This document shows, piece after piece, positions 40,695-50,270 of a stretch of 64,000 nucleotides of DNA. The stretch is from contig NZ_LLZC01000019.1 of assembly GCF_001461825.1 (NCBI RefSeq), positions 814,947 through 878,946 of the forward strand, read 5' to 3'. Position 1 is the first letter of the stretch, and each line of letters opens with the position of its first letter. The notes under the pieces were generated by a model. The model made no database searches. It was not told the origin of the DNA and saw only the letters and a list, made by a program, of their open reading frames with translations. The translations under genes and the position numbers were made by a program. This stretch comes from Bacillus velezensis. GTDB lineage: Bacteria; Bacillota; Bacilli; Bacillales; Bacillaceae.

Positions 40695-40723
40695 TTGTTT
40701 TTTCTTCGAATTACTGGTAGAGT
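40695..40723 (+). promoter_or_regulatory. cspB promoter and long cold-shock leader
   Basis: The gap 40467-40848 holds no gene. TTGTTT (40695-40700) and an extended -10 TGG-TAGAGT (40718-40723) are 17 bases apart, placing the transcript start near 40730. About 120 bases of 5' untranslated RNA follow, typical for csp genes whose leaders control stability and cold translation. AGGAGG lies at 40836-40841 before the ATG. Confidence 0.7.
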
Positions 40724-40800
40724 AAAGGTAATTATTTTTGTTCGAACTATCTTTAAGAAGAAAGTTTTGTAAGAGTTTTCGTCTTGGAAGTTTGTTTTAG

Positions 40801-41049
<249 letters not shown>

Positions 41050-41060
41050 ATTGTTTAAAA

Positions 41061-41086
41061 AACCTGCCGGTTTACGCCGGCAGGTT
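41061..41086 (+). terminator. cspB terminator
   Basis: AACCTGCCGG pairs with CCGGCAGGTT and is followed by a T-run. Confidence 0.93.
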
Positions 41087-41102
41087 TTTTTCATCTAAAA
41101 CG

Positions 41103-41136
41103 AAAAGCTGTTTTGCAAAGGCAAAACAGCTTTTTT
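41103..41136 (-). terminator. yhcI terminator
   Basis: AAAAGCTGTTTTG pairs with CAAAACAGCTTTT; on the minus strand it follows the yhcI stop and ends in TTTTCG, so it serves the yhcE-I operon. On the plus strand it could be a second stop for cspB. Confidence 0.85.
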
Positions 41137-41139
41137 ATA

Positions 41140-42087
41140 TCAGGTGGCAATATCGCGTTTTAAGAAGACGCCGAATGCGAGCGCCAGAAAAATAACGAAG
41201 TAAATCACAAGCATCACAACCGAAAATGTCATCGTCATCCCCTCTACTAAAGGAGTCCCGTTCATATATTGCGACAAATCTGTGTTCGCAAATAAAATAT
41301 ATTTGGTCCATTCAAATTTCGCAGCAAGAAATACCGTCGCCGTGTTCCCCATAACCAATAGAAAAATAGAAAATCCGACCGCTAATGAGCTGTTCCGGAA
41401 TACCGCAGACAGCATAAACGCCATCGTCGCAAGCATAAAAGCGGAGACAGATTCATAGACATATGTTTTAGCGAGGAAAGCGATGATATTTTGCTCAAAA
41501 ACATGGCCGTCTTTGTATACGAGATGAACATCAGCCGCAGTATCTCCGCCTGTACCGAAAAAGACCAATCCCAACAGAGCGGAGCCGGCAAATAAAATCA
41601 CAAGCATCAGCAGTCCGAACAGCAGCACCGTCATATATTTAGATAGCAAAATCTGAAAACGGCTGAGCGGACGGATGGCCAGCAGTTTGATGGTTCCCCA
41701 GTTGAACTCATTCGCCACGATGCCTGCGGCAATGATAATCGTAAACAGCCCGGTCAAAACAGTCATCATCGAAGAATCAGCTACGTATGACCACACTGTG
41801 TACCCTGTATCCTCGGGGATGTTATGATCCATACGGTATTGATTTATCGCGACATTCTGTTTCAGGTTATCAATGAGCGTCTGGTTTCCGGTTTCCTTCA
41901 TCTGCTGTTTCATTTCTTTGTTTTCAGCTTGGAGCTCCTGTTTCCAATTCGGATTGGCTTCGTTCGAGGTGAAATGGTTTGACAGAAGCGCAAAACCGAT
42001 CATCGAAACGCCTAAAATTACAATCATAGCCCACGTGCCGACGCGGCTGAAAATTTTTATCCATTCATTATAGATCAGCTTAAACAT
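41140..42087 (-). CDS. yhcI: ABC-2 type permease YhcI
   Basis: The 315-residue membrane protein has an ABC-2 permease layout: an N-terminal span (residues 15-35), a large external loop of about 80 residues with Asn/Gln/Met-rich coiled region, then five more spans. It is the partner of ATPase YhcH, whose stop it overlaps by eight bases. Homologous sets export antimicrobial peptides such as bacitracin or lantibiotics, or other amphiphiles. Last gene of the yhcEFGHI operon. Confidence 0.88.
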   Translation of the reverse strand: MFKLIYNEWIKIFSRVGTWAMIVILGVSMIGFALLSNHFTSNEANPNWKQELQAENKEMKQQMKETGNQTLIDNLKQNVAINQYRMDHNIPEDTGYTVWSYVADSSMMTVLTGLFTIIIAAGIVANEFNWGTIKLLAIRPLSRFQILLSKYMTVLLFGLLMLVILFAGSALLGLVFFGTGGDTAADVHLVYKDGHVFEQNIIAFLAKTYVYESVSAFMLATMAFMLSAVFRNSSLAVGFSIFLLVMGNTATVFLAAKFEWTKYILFANTDLSQYMNGTPLVEGMTMTFSVVMLVIYFVIFLALAFGVFLKRDIAT

Positions 42088-42997
42088 ATTGAACCTCCTC
42101 TTTCGTCCCGCCGGTAATCTCCAAGAAACGGTCTTCCAAAGATTTTGTCATGATTTTCACTTCATATAAGCGGATGTTTTCACGGACGAGCAGAGATATC
42201 ACATCAGGCACTTCCTGTTTTGACAGCTTGATCTCAATACCGTTTGTCTTCTTCACACAATCAAACTGACTCAGAACGGCAAGAGCCTCTTCTCTTTGTT
42301 CAATATGGAAGAAGTATGTATCTTTATCCTCTTTTCCTTCATCCCTTACTTTTTGAATATCGACAAGCTCCCCTTTTTGCAGAATGCCGATTCGGTCGCA
42401 CATTAACTCCATTTCTGACAGCAGATGGCTAGAGACGATGACAGCCATTCCTTTTTCACGTGTCAGCTTTTTCAGATGGTCCCTGATTTCCCTGATGCCC
42501 GCGGGATCAAGGCCGTTTGTCGGTTCATCCAGAATCAGCACCTTAGGATTATGCAGCAGGCTTTGGGCGAGGCCGAGACGCTGTCTCATTCCGAGAGAGT
42601 AGGTTTTTACTTTGTCATGTATTCTGTCCTGCAACCCGACGAGCTCGATGACCTCATCTATTTTTTCTTTCGTAACGCCTTTTACCATCCTTGCGTACTG
42701 CTGTAAATTTTTATAACCGCTCAGGAATTTGTACAGCTCCGGGTTTTCCACGATGGCTCCGACGTGCCTGACCGCTTTTGCATAGTTTTTCGTAATGGAT
42801 TCCCCGCAGATTACGATGTCTCCCTGAGACAGTTTCATTAATCCGACCATCATTCTGATCGTAGTGGTTTTCCCCGCTCCGTTCGGCCCTAAAAATCCAA
42901 ACACTTCGCCCGCCCGGACGGAGAAGCTCAGATCATGAATAATCGTTCGTCCTTTTATCGTTTTCTTTACCTGTTGCAGTTCTAATACCGTTTCCAA
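42080..42997 (-). CDS. yhcH: ABC transporter ATP-binding protein YhcH
   Basis: The 305-residue ATPase has Walker A GPNGAGKTT near residue 38, signature LGMRQRLGLAQ near 136, Walker B VLILDEPTNGLDP and an H-loop SSHLL. A C-terminal extension of about 80 residues is typical of BcrA-type ATPases. It pairs with YhcI, overlapping it by eight bases, and follows YhcG by one base. Confidence 0.92.
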   Translation of the reverse strand: METVLELQQVKKTIKGRTIIHDLSFSVRAGEVFGFLGPNGAGKTTTIRMMVGLMKLSQGDIVICGESITKNYAKAVRHVGAIVENPELYKFLSGYKNLQQYARMVKGVTKEKIDEVIELVGLQDRIHDKVKTYSLGMRQRLGLAQSLLHNPKVLILDEPTNGLDPAGIREIRDHLKKLTREKGMAVIVSSHLLSEMELMCDRIGILQKGELVDIQKVRDEGKEDKDTYFFHIEQREEALAVLSQFDCVKKTNGIEIKLSKQEVPDVISLLVRENIRLYEVKIMTKSLEDRFLEITGGTKEEVQYV

Positions 42998-43714
42998 TTA
43001 GAATCCCCCTTCTATTTCGTGCGCCTGCATGACGCTTCTGTACCATTGCAGCACGGACATTCCTTCCTGTTCCCGGATTTCTTCGACCTCGCGCCGTTCA
43101 GCGATTTTCCCTTTTATGAAAACCATCACTTCGTCTAACAGCGTCTCAATCTCGCCGATCTCATGCGTGGCAATGACGACGATCTGGCTGCCAAAATCAA
43201 TATAAGATACGAGACTGTTGACAATCGACTCTCTGACCGCCGGATCAAGACCTGAAAACGGCTCATCCAGCAGAATGACGGATGCTTTTCTCGACAGGGC
43301 CAAAACGATTTTCAGCCTGCCCCGGCTGCCTTTGGACAGCTCTTTTATCTTCTGCTTCGCTGAAAGATTCATTTCCGTTAATAGGTTATGTGCTTTTTCC
43401 AGCTGAAAATCCGGGAATTGCGAATGATAAAATGTGAGCATATCACCGACGGTCGTCCGAGCGGAAAACATATCATGTTCGGTTAAATAAGCCGTACGAA
43501 ACAGCATGTTCCTGCTTACTGCGCAGTCTCCGATCCGGACGGCGCCCGATGTCGGGAACGCAAGCCCCGCAAGCATTTTAAGCGTTGTTGATTTTCCGCT
43601 TCCGTTCGGCCCTAAAATTCCGTAGATTTTACCCGGAGACAATGAAAATGATACATCGCTGACCGCGAGCCTGCGGCCGTATTTTTTTGTTACGCGTTCA
43701 AAATCAAGATTCAT
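42998..43714 (-). CDS. yhcG: ABC transporter ATP-binding protein YhcG
   Basis: The 238-residue ATPase has Walker [10 protein letters not shown], signature [15 protein letters not shown] and Walker [14 protein letters not shown]. It likely pairs with membrane protein YhcE, giving the operon two ATPases and two permeases. I chose ATG at 43714, six bases after GGGGGAAG; this places the start 11 bases inside yhcF, so expression is coupled to the regulator. Confidence 0.9.
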   Translation of the reverse strand: MNLDFERVTKKYGRRLAVSDVSFSLSPGKIYGILGPNGSGKSTTLKMLAGLAFPTSGAVRIGDCAVSRNMLFRTAYLTEHDMFSARTTVGDMLTFYHSQFPDFQLEKAHNLLTEMNLSAKQKIKELSKGSRGRLKIVLALSRKASVILLDEPFSGLDPAVRESIVNSLVSYIDFGSQIVVIATHEIGEIETLLDEVMVFIKGKIAERREVEEIREQEGMSVLQWYRSVMQAHEIEGGF

Positions 43715-44084
43715 CGTTTGCTTCCCCCGCATATCGTTTGATCCCGTCGAGCATTTCCTCAGGAGATAACCCCAGCTCCGCCATTTCCTGAATAAAGCGT
43801 TTGAAAACGTCTTTTGTCAGCCTGTCTTTCAGCTCCGCTTTCAGATCGGATCTTTCCGCTATAAAGGTTCCCTGTCCTCTTCTCGTCTCCACGATCCCCA
43901 GCCTTTCCATTTCACTGTACGTTCTTTGTATCGTGTTCGGATTCACTTTCATCTGTACGGCCATCTCCCTTACGGACGGCAGTTTGTCCCCCGGTGAAAG
44001 CTCACTTCGGATCAGCCGGTAATATACACGATCGGCAATCTGCAGATAAATCGGCTTGGATGACTGAAATTCATTCTCCATCAT
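43704..44084 (-). CDS. yhcF: GntR-family (YtrA subfamily) repressor YhcF
   Basis: The 126-residue protein has an N-terminal GntR winged helix (about residues 10-75; [23 protein letters not shown] as recognition region) and only a short C-terminal tail, which places it in the YtrA subfamily of ABC-transporter repressors. Members sense cell-wall antibiotics or autoregulate. Its stop overlaps yhcG and its start overlaps yhcE, so it sits inside the operon it probably controls. Confidence 0.9.
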   Translation of the reverse strand: MMENEFQSSKPIYLQIADRVYYRLIRSELSPGDKLPSVREMAVQMKVNPNTIQRTYSEMERLGIVETRRGQGTFIAERSDLKAELKDRLTKDVFKRFIQEMAELGLSPEEMLDGIKRYAGEANDES

Positions 44085-44851
44085 TACACCTCAACCTTTC
44101 GATTCAGCAGCATAGAGGCCAGCGCAAGACAGAGCGCCGTAAGCACGATCACTGCCAGGAAGCTGAAAAGCGAAATGTGGACGGCTTTCAGCTCCATCGT
44201 CCATCCGGTCAATTTTGTATAATGAAAATGAAAATTCGCATACACTTTTACCGGCCATAAATCATGTTGAGATGAAGTGAAAGGCGTAATGATTTTATCG
44301 TCAATATAGGTCCAGACAAACGCAAGCACGATGCAGATCACCCAACGGAGTACGGGAACATGTTTTAATGAGTGAAAAACAGTCCAAAATACGGCCACGA
44401 TCACAGATAAGTACGCTGAACTGATCAGCAGGTAAGCATTCAGTCCGGTTAATGTGCCGGCCAGGGGAATGGTGTGTTCCAGCGCTCCTTTTGCAGAAAG
44501 CATCCGGTACATCCAAATGCCGTAACCGGTCAGCGCCAGCTGCCCGATCAACTGATACAGCAGCGAGGCCGTCAGCTTGGAAGCCAGCAGATAAAATCCT
44601 CCATTCGGATTGTAAAGCCACAGCTGGTTTTTTCCTTCTTTATGAAGGTGATAGTACATAAAAAGCGGCGCTACAAGAAATTGAAAAAACCCCATTGCCG
44701 CAAAAAAGCCGAAAATGACGAGCGGTTCTTTCTGACGGGCAGCGATGACGTGGGCTGCAAGCGCCCAGCAAATCATGCCGCAAAGCCACACCGCGAGCCA
44801 AATCCATGAAACCTTCGCATCTTTTTTCAGCAAACCTAAAAACGATGTCAT
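44084..44851 (-). CDS. yhcE: Membrane protein YhcE, first gene of the yhcEFGHI operon
   Basis: The 255-residue protein has about six membrane spans and resembles the permease-like part of ABC-2 exporters. GGAGAG six bases before the ATG at 44851 decides the start; a longer frame adds 13 residues that overlap the promoter-proximal leader. The end overlaps yhcF by one base. The operon order permease-regulator-ATPase-ATPase-permease is like the ytr operon. Confidence 0.85.
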   Translation of the reverse strand: MTSFLGLLKKDAKVSWIWLAVWLCGMICWALAAHVIAARQKEPLVIFGFFAAMGFFQFLVAPLFMYYHLHKEGKNQLWLYNPNGGFYLLASKLTASLLYQLIGQLALTGYGIWMYRMLSAKGALEHTIPLAGTLTGLNAYLLISSAYLSVIVAVFWTVFHSLKHVPVLRWVICIVLAFVWTYIDDKIITPFTSSQHDLWPVKVYANFHFHYTKLTGWTMELKAVHISLFSFLAVIVLTALCLALASMLLNRKVEV

Positions 44852-44874
44852 TCTTGCTCTCTCCATTCGGATCA

Positions 44875-44917
44875 AGTGTATGAGTAACATAGTACACTAG
44901 ATCATCACGTATTACAA
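44875..44917 (-). promoter_or_regulatory. yhcE promoter with palindromic operator (likely YhcF site)
   Basis: TTGTAA (44912-44917) and TACTAT (44889-44894) are separated by 17 bases on the minus strand. A perfect six-base inverted repeat AGTGTA-N12-TACACT at 44875-44898 covers the -10 and start site. YtrA-type GntR repressors bind GTGTAC-like half-sites, so this is the probable YhcF operator. Confidence 0.7.
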
Positions 44918-44933
44918 TATCTTCAATAAAAAA

Positions 44934-44965
44934 AAGACAAATCCGCTCTTACGCAGATTTGCCTT
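44934..44965 (-). terminator. yhcC terminator
   Basis: AAGGCAAATCTGCG pairs with CG-GATTTGTCTT on the minus strand, followed by a run of T. It separates the yhbI-yhcC unit from the yhcE promoter. Confidence 0.82.
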
Positions 44966-44970
44966 TTCAA

Positions 44971-45342
44971 TTACTTCTTTTTGTTTTTTAAGGAGAGCAG
45001 CGCATCACGATAGCTGCTATCCTGCATTTTGCCGCCGCTATCAGGATCGTTTGTTTCCCGATCCGTCTCAGAAGTCTTAAACTTCTGAAGCGCCTGACGG
45101 TACACATCATCGCCCATTGTATTCTTTTTCTCACGGGGAGATTCAGATTTCACAACGACGGGAGCATGCTCGGCTGAGCGCTCCTCGGCCGGATCATGCT
45201 TTTCCGGCTGTTCGGCTGTAGTGCCGATCGCTTCTCTCTTTTCTTCTTTGACATCCTGTCCTGCAGAAGTGCTGCGGACATTGAATGTGATAAGAAGTGC
45301 AATCACAATGACAGCAGCAATAACCGCTATAATAATGGCCAT
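44971..45342 (-). CDS. yhcC: Single-span membrane protein YhcC
   Basis: The 123-residue protein has one N-terminal membrane helix (AIIIAVIAAVIVIALLI, residues 2-18) and a highly charged Glu/Lys/Asp-rich cytosolic or external tail with a repeated (Y)RDALLSLK / YRQALQKFK motif near residues 85-120. No enzyme motif is seen. It lies twelve bases after yhcB at the end of the yhbI-yhbJ-yhcA-yhcB-yhcC cluster. Function unknown. Confidence 0.82.
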   Translation of the reverse strand: MAIIIAVIAAVIVIALLITFNVRSTSAGQDVKEEKREAIGTTAEQPEKHDPAEERSAEHAPVVVKSESPREKKNTMGDDVYRQALQKFKTSETDRETNDPDSGGKMQDSSYRDALLSLKNKKK

Positions 45343-45354
45343 ATAACCCTCTCC

Positions 45355-45888
45355 TTACTGTCGTCCGGCAGTTAGATTACCTGTGACTTGGCTGACACGT
45401 CTGCCAAGCGCACGGCCTAATTGAAGGCCTTCTTCCGTCATCAGCACATCGCTGTCAACCGGGCATGTGACGCCTGCGCCGTAGTAAGAGCCGTACAGCG
45501 CGTTTTCAGGAACGTTGCCGGGAAGTCCGACAACAATCATGCCTTGGTGAAACATAGGAGTGATCAGATTGTGCATTGTCATTTCTAATCCGCCATGTGT
45601 TGTCGCCGTCGTACAGAATACGGCGCCGACTTTATCAATCAGCTCGCCTTCAGCCCACAGATAGCCGAGTCTGTCGATCCACGCTTTTAAGCCTGAACTG
45701 ATGGTGCCAAAGTGTCCCGGACATCCCCAGATAATGGCATCCATGTCTTTCAGCTTGCGGATGTCTGCTTGATCGACATGGTCTATCAGGACTTCAGCCT
45801 CAGCGTTTTCTCGTGCTCCTTCGGCAATGGCTTCAGCAAGGTGTTTTGTGTGTTCGCCTTCACTATCGTACACTACGTAAATTTTCAT
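45355..45888 (-). CDS. yhcB: WrbA-like flavodoxin / NAD(P)H:quinone oxidoreductase YhcB
   Basis: The 177-residue flavodoxin-fold protein has a phosphate loop [19 protein letters not shown] (core SEGEHT at residues 9-14) and the WrbA-like segment [23 protein letters not shown], with [12 protein letters not shown] near residue 94. It probably reduces quinones by two electrons and avoids semiquinone radicals. Its placement behind an efflux pump suggests defence against quinones or related aromatics. Confidence 0.9.
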   Translation of the reverse strand: MKIYVVYDSEGEHTKHLAEAIAEGARENAEAEVLIDHVDQADIRKLKDMDAIIWGCPGHFGTISSGLKAWIDRLGYLWAEGELIDKVGAVFCTTATTHGGLEMTMHNLITPMFHQGMIVVGLPGNVPENALYGSYYGAGVTCPVDSDVLMTEEGLQLGRALGRRVSQVTGNLTAGRQ

Positions 45889-45912
45889 TCAGGAAACCTC
45901 CCATTCAGATGA

Positions 45913-47508
45913 TTAAGATTCCTTCACTTCTTTAGGGGCCGGAAGCAATGACAGCTCCTCTTTTTTCTTCGCCCGCTGTTTGTCTTTCCGTACGTCACGC
46001 AAGAACAGGCTCAGGACTACGCCGATAACCGCAAAGATCGTCGCCCACATAAACGCGTCATTAATCCCCATAACGTTGGAATTAAGTGAAGCTGTTTTGT
46101 AGAGATATGAATAAACGGTTTGTTTCGCCGCATCAAGCGACATGTTCATGTTGACCATTAAATTCGAAACCGCGCTTTGGAACGACTGCATGAAGCTTGG
46201 ATCAGCCGTGCTCGTTTTATCCGCAATCTGCGAATAGTGCATTGTCGTACGGTTCGTATAAATCGTTGTGATCAAACTTGTTCCGATTGAACCGCTGATC
46301 TGGCGGAGCGTGTTGCTCATCGCCGTGCCGTGGCTGTTCAACCGTGCCGGAAGCTGGTTCATTCCGGCTGTCATAACAGGCATCATTAACAGTGACATAC
46401 CGAATGCGCGGATGGCATAGACAAGCATAATGTGCGTGTAAGGTGTGTCAATTGTCAATTTTGTGTACTGGAATGTCGTTGCGACCGTGATGACCAGCCC
46501 GATAATCGCAAGCGGTCTCGGACCGATTTTGTCAAACAGAATACCGGAAATCGGCGACATGATCAGCATGACAATCGCGCCCGGCAATAGCAAGAGACCC
46601 GATTGCAGCGCCGTAAAGCCGACTAAGTTCTGCAGGTAAATCGGAAGCAGGAACATTCCTGTGTAAAGCGCAACGGTAATAATGATGTTAATCACACTGG
46701 AAAGTGAGAAAATATCATATTTAAATACCCGGAAGTCGAGCATCGGTTTTTCAGAGCGCAATTGCTGAATGACAAACGCGGCAATCGCGATGACACCGAC
46801 GATGACGGTAGACAGCACGATCGGATCTCCCCAGCCGTCGCTGCCCGCTTCACTGACTCCGTAAAGCAATGAGGCAAATCCGACAATGGATAGAATCGCA
46901 CCCAAGCTGTCGAGTTTGATTTTTTGCGGTTCCACCAAGTTCTTAAAGAGGAAAAACGCTATGATAATAACGATTGCCCCGATCGGAACAAGGCCGTAGA
47001 ACATAATGCGCCATGTGTAATGCTCGATGATCCAGCCGGAAAGAGTCGGTCCGACCGCCGGAGCAAACATCATCGCAAGACCGAAAATCCCCATTCCTTT
47101 CCCCCTGCTTTCAGGCGGGAAGATAAGCAGAATGGTTGTCATGACCAGCGGCTGCAGGATACCGCCGCCGACCGCCTGAATTAACCGGCCGATCAGCATG
47201 GTTGAGAAGTTAGGCGCGATTCCGCAGACTAACGTTCCCGCTGTAAAACAGAACATGGCTACGAGAAAGAGGCTTCTCTGTCCGAACCGGGTAATTAAGA
47301 ACGCAGATAACGGAATCAAAACACCGTTGACCAGCATGTATCCGGTCGTAAGCCACTGAATCGTCGTCGCACTCACACCGAACTCGGTCATTAAGTGCGG
47401 CATCGCCACGTTAAGAAGCGTTTGGTTCAAGATCGCCAGGAATAACCCGGCCATAAGCACAATAAGCAATGTTTTAGGACTTTTTACTTGATTATCTGAT
47501 TTAGCCAC
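45913..47508 (-). CDS. yhcA: EmrB/QacA-family multidrug efflux transporter YhcA
   Basis: The 531-residue MFS protein has 14 predicted membrane helices (DHA2 family). Signature pieces are the TM1 motif LNQTLLNVAMPHL near residue 26, RFGQRSLF loop and motif C-like GPTLSGWIIEHYTWRIMF near residue 155. With the adaptor YhbJ it forms a HlyD-MFS export pair. Start is GTG behind AGGGAGGTTGTCTTAG, 40 bases after yhbJ. Confidence 0.93.
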   Translation of the reverse strand: MAKSDNQVKSPKTLLIVLMAGLFLAILNQTLLNVAMPHLMTEFGVSATTIQWLTTGYMLVNGVLIPLSAFLITRFGQRSLFLVAMFCFTAGTLVCGIAPNFSTMLIGRLIQAVGGGILQPLVMTTILLIFPPESRGKGMGIFGLAMMFAPAVGPTLSGWIIEHYTWRIMFYGLVPIGAIVIIIAFFLFKNLVEPQKIKLDSLGAILSIVGFASLLYGVSEAGSDGWGDPIVLSTVIVGVIAIAAFVIQQLRSEKPMLDFRVFKYDIFSLSSVINIIITVALYTGMFLLPIYLQNLVGFTALQSGLLLLPGAIVMLIMSPISGILFDKIGPRPLAIIGLVITVATTFQYTKLTIDTPYTHIMLVYAIRAFGMSLLMMPVMTAGMNQLPARLNSHGTAMSNTLRQISGSIGTSLITTIYTNRTTMHYSQIADKTSTADPSFMQSFQSAVSNLMVNMNMSLDAAKQTVYSYLYKTASLNSNVMGINDAFMWATIFAVIGVVLSLFLRDVRKDKQRAKKKEELSLLPAPKEVKES

Positions 47509-47548
47509 CTAAGACAACCTCCCTTCATGGTTTGATGACTGATCTGTA

Positions 47549-48181
47549 TTATTCAGAGATTTTTACAGATGCGTTCATACCAGGAAGCACCTTGTCAGAT
47601 GGGTTGCTGAGTGAAATTTTAACAGGAACTTTTTGCGTTACTTTTGTGTAGTTGCCGCTTGAGTTTGAAGAAGGCAGCATATCAAATGTTGAATTTGTCG
47701 CATAACCGATTTCTTCTACTGTTCCGTCAAATGTTGTATTAGGGTCTCCGTCAACAATTACGTCTACTTTGTTTCCTACTTCAATGTCTCTGATGTCTGT
47801 TTCTTTAATGTTTGCAGTGATGTAAAGGTGTTTCATGTCAATTTCTTGGGCAATTGTCGTACCGGCTTGCACCATTTGGCCGTTTTTCACTTCGTTTTTC
47901 ACGATTGTTCCATCCATGATGGCTTTTACGTCAGCATTTTGCTGTCCTTTGATTTTTGCAACAACGTCGTTTTTGCTTACTTCTTTCCCCTCATCAAGGT
48001 TCCAGTCAGTTACTTTACCCGCAGCAGGAGCTGTGATAGCAGCCATGTCGCCGGCAACTTTTGCTTCATCGGTTTTTACATAGTGTGTGCTTTGATAATA
48101 GTAGTAAGCACCTCCGCCTATAATTGCAAGAACAACAATCAAACCGATAATGTTGGTCAGAATTAAACGTCCTCTGTTCAT
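47549..48181 (-). CDS. yhbJ: HlyD/EmrA-family efflux adaptor YhbJ
   Basis: The roughly 210-residue membrane-fusion-type protein has one N-terminal membrane span (LTNIIGLIVVLAIIGGGAYYYY part), a biotinyl-lipoyl-like hairpin (AAGKVTDWNLDEGKEVSKND) and a beta barrel. It partners YhcA to export toxic compounds. I chose ATG at 48181, which has AAAGGAG eight bases upstream; an ATG eleven codons earlier, which gives the B. subtilis annotated length, has no ribosome site. Confidence 0.88.
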   Translation of the reverse strand: MNRGRLILTNIIGLIVVLAIIGGGAYYYYQSTHYVKTDEAKVAGDMAAITAPAAGKVTDWNLDEGKEVSKNDVVAKIKGQQNADVKAIMDGTIVKNEVKNGQMVQAGTTIAQEIDMKHLYITANIKETDIRDIEVGNKVDVIVDGDPNTTFDGTVEEIGYATNSTFDMLPSSNSSGNYTKVTQKVPVKISLSNPSDKVLPGMNASVKISE

Positions 48182-48250
48182 TTTGTTTTCTCCTTTCGTT
48201 TCTTCCTCTATCATTTTGTGGAATGATGATAAAAATATGTGGGGATTTTT

Positions 48251-48715
48251 TTATTTTCCGTTTTTCACTGCACAGCCGTTTGCAAGCTTCGTTAAACTTT
48301 CCGCAAGCTTGCGCAGGTACTGCAGTTCAGCGGTATTGAGCTGCCGGTATAAGACCGCCGCTTTTTCGGCATATTGAACAGCAGCTTTCTTTAGAAGTTC
48401 TTCCCCCTCTTCGGTTAACTGAATCATAACAACACGCCGGTCGTCGTGATAGTCGCTCCGAACCATTAGGCGGCGCTTATACAGAATATCGGTCATTCTC
48501 GTGACAGACGCCGGTTTCAGATCAAGCGACAAAGCCAGCCTTGAAAGCTGCGTGCTTTTGCTCTTATGTATTTTGAACATCAGCAGATACTGCAGTACTG
48601 TAATATCAAAAGGTTCAAGAACTGTCTCCAGAATCATTTTCTGCTTTTTGTAAATCGATCTGGAAGTATCAAACAGTTGTTCAAAACTGAGCAAAGCGAG
48701 CTCTGATTCAATCAC
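48251..48715 (-). CDS. yhbI: MarR-family repressor YhbI
   Basis: The 154-residue winged-helix protein has the MarR layout: a long N-terminal dimer helix, a recognition helix at STQLSRLALSLDLKPASVTRMTDIL and a wing DYHDDRRVVMIQLTEEG. As first gene of the efflux cluster it is the probable repressor of yhbJ-yhcA-yhcB-yhcC. Start is GTG/ATG at 48715, preceded by AATGAGGTG. Confidence 0.9.
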   Translation of the reverse strand: MIESELALLSFEQLFDTSRSIYKKQKMILETVLEPFDITVLQYLLMFKIHKSKSTQLSRLALSLDLKPASVTRMTDILYKRRLMVRSDYHDDRRVVMIQLTEEGEELLKKAAVQYAEKAAVLYRQLNTAELQYLRKLAESLTKLANGCAVKNGK

Positions 48716-48758
48716 CGTATTTTCACCTCATTCCCTTAATAATAGTTCACAAGATAAA

Positions 48759-48787
48759 ATATTAATAAATGAAAGAAGGTTTGTAAA
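48759..48787 (-). promoter_or_regulatory. Sigma-A promoter of yhbI
   Basis: TTTACA (48782-48787) and TAATAT (48759-48764) are spaced by 17 bases. Just downstream TTAATA and TATTAA flank an AT-rich segment in inverted orientation, a possible YhbI operator, but the sequence is too AT-rich to be sure. Confidence 0.6.
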
Positions 48788-48851
48788 GAGAAAAGTTTCA
48801 TTTTTTAAGGATTTTTTTTATGCCGTTTTTTCTCTTTATTTTTAATTTAAA

Positions 48852-48897
48852 AAAGCCGGGTGAAGAACCGCGGCCGCACGATTCTTCACTCGGCTTT
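48852..48897 (-). terminator. yhbH terminator
   Basis: AAAGCCGagTGAAGAA pairs with TTCTTCAcccGGCTTT around a GC-rich loop and is followed by TTTAAATT on the minus strand. Confidence 0.85.
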
Positions 48898-48901
48898 ATA
48901 T

Positions 48902-50080
48902 TTAATACGATGCTTTGCTTATACCGGCTTCCTCATTTTTAAAAAAGCTTTTCAGCGCTTGAAATACGTCTGATTTCTGTTTCAGGATGTAGTATTTAAA
49001 TTTATCATCTTTGACATTTTTATAGGCGGACATGAGGGTGGAATGCCTGTTATATTGATTGACCTCACCGTAACAGAACAGATTCGATTTTTTCATGATG
49101 TCATTGACGAGCTTTACGCACCGGGCGTTATCCGAAGTCAGGTTATCTCCGTCTGAAAAATGAAACGGATAGATGTTGTAGCGGGCGGGGTCATATTTTT
49201 CATCAATTAATTCAAGAGACTTCCGGTAAACGGAGGAACAGATGGTGCCCCCGCTCTCGCCTTTCGAGAAAAAATCTTCTTCCGACACAACCTTCGCTTC
49301 CGTATGGTGGGCGATAAATTCGATATCAACCGTTTCATACTTTGTCCGTAAAAATCGTGTCATCCAAAAAAAGAAGCTCCTCGCCATATACTTTTCCCAT
49401 ACGCCCATCGAACCGCTTGTATCCATCATGGCTAAAACGACAGCTTTCGATTCCGGCTTCGTCACATCATTCCATGTTTTGTATTTCAGATCTTCCGGAT
49501 AAATAGGGTAAAACGACGGCTTGCCTGTCATGGCGTTTCGTTTATAGGCCGACAGCATCGTCCTTTTCTTATCGATATTCCCTGTCAGCCCGGTTTTCCG
49601 GATATCATTGAACTCGATATCGGTATGGACGATATTGTCCCTTTCCTTTTGCTGCAGATTCGGCAGTTCTAATTCCTGAAACAGCGCTTCTTCCAGATCC
49701 ATCAATGAAACTTCCGCTTCATAATAATCCTCGCCTGCCTGATCGCCGGCTCCCTGGCCTTTTCCGGCACCCTGCTTTTTATCTGCGCCGTCTCTTGCGA
49801 CGACATCGCCGACTTCGCTGTCGCCGTCGCCTTGGCCGACATGTTTATTTTTATCATAGTTATAACGGATTTTATATTCATCAAGCGAACGAATCGGGAT
49901 TTTCACAACATCTTTTCCGTTGGACATAATAATGCTTTCCTCAGTGACAAGGTCCGGAAGGTTGTTTTTTATCGCTTCCTGTACTTTCTTTTGGTGGCGC
50001 TGCTGGTCGTCAAAGCCTTTGCGATGGAGGGACCAGTCTTCCTCTGAAATCAAAAAATTTCCGCTGTCATTACGGGACAT
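48902..50080 (-). CDS. yhbH: YhbH, VWA-like protein of the PrkA-YhbH-SpoVR group
   Basis: The 392-residue protein has a Lys/Gly/Asp-rich N-terminal region with a low-complexity stretch ([15 protein letters not shown]) and a von Willebrand A-like domain (from about 215) with MIDAS motif MMDTSGSMG. In B. subtilis it is needed for efficient sporulation. Its homologue YeaH in E. coli is co-transcribed with the PrkA homologue YeaG. It follows prkA by 190 bases with a hairpin in between, so read-through or a separate promoter is needed. Confidence 0.93.
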   Translation of the reverse strand: MSRNDSGNFLISEEDWSLHRKGFDDQQRHQKKVQEAIKNNLPDLVTEESIIMSNGKDVVKIPIRSLDEYKIRYNYDKNKHVGQGDGDSEVGDVVARDGADKKQGAGKGQGAGDQAGEDYYEAEVSLMDLEEALFQELELPNLQQKERDNIVHTDIEFNDIRKTGLTGNIDKKRTMLSAYKRNAMTGKPSFYPIYPEDLKYKTWNDVTKPESKAVVLAMMDTSGSMGVWEKYMARSFFFWMTRFLRTKYETVDIEFIAHHTEAKVVSEEDFFSKGESGGTICSSVYRKSLELIDEKYDPARYNIYPFHFSDGDNLTSDNARCVKLVNDIMKKSNLFCYGEVNQYNRHSTLMSAYKNVKDDKFKYYILKQKSDVFQALKSFFKNEEAGISKASY

Positions 50081-50230
50081 GAATTCCCCTCCTTAACCGT
50101 TATGGTCGTTTTACATGTGTATTCCGGCTTGGTCCTGTTTATGAAACAAGTCCGGCGAAAAGATTTATTTTTATCTTATGCCGGCCGGACTCTCCAATTG
50201 ACAAACAATTGCGAAAAACAGACAAAAGAA

Positions 50231-50250
50231 CCCGTCCTTTTACAGACGGG
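50231..50250 (-). terminator. prkA terminator
   Basis: CCCGTCtgtaaaaGGACGGG-type stem on the minus strand, followed by TTCTTTTGTC, just past the prkA stop. Confidence 0.75.
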
Positions 50251-50270
50251 CCTCTCAATGAAATCAAACA

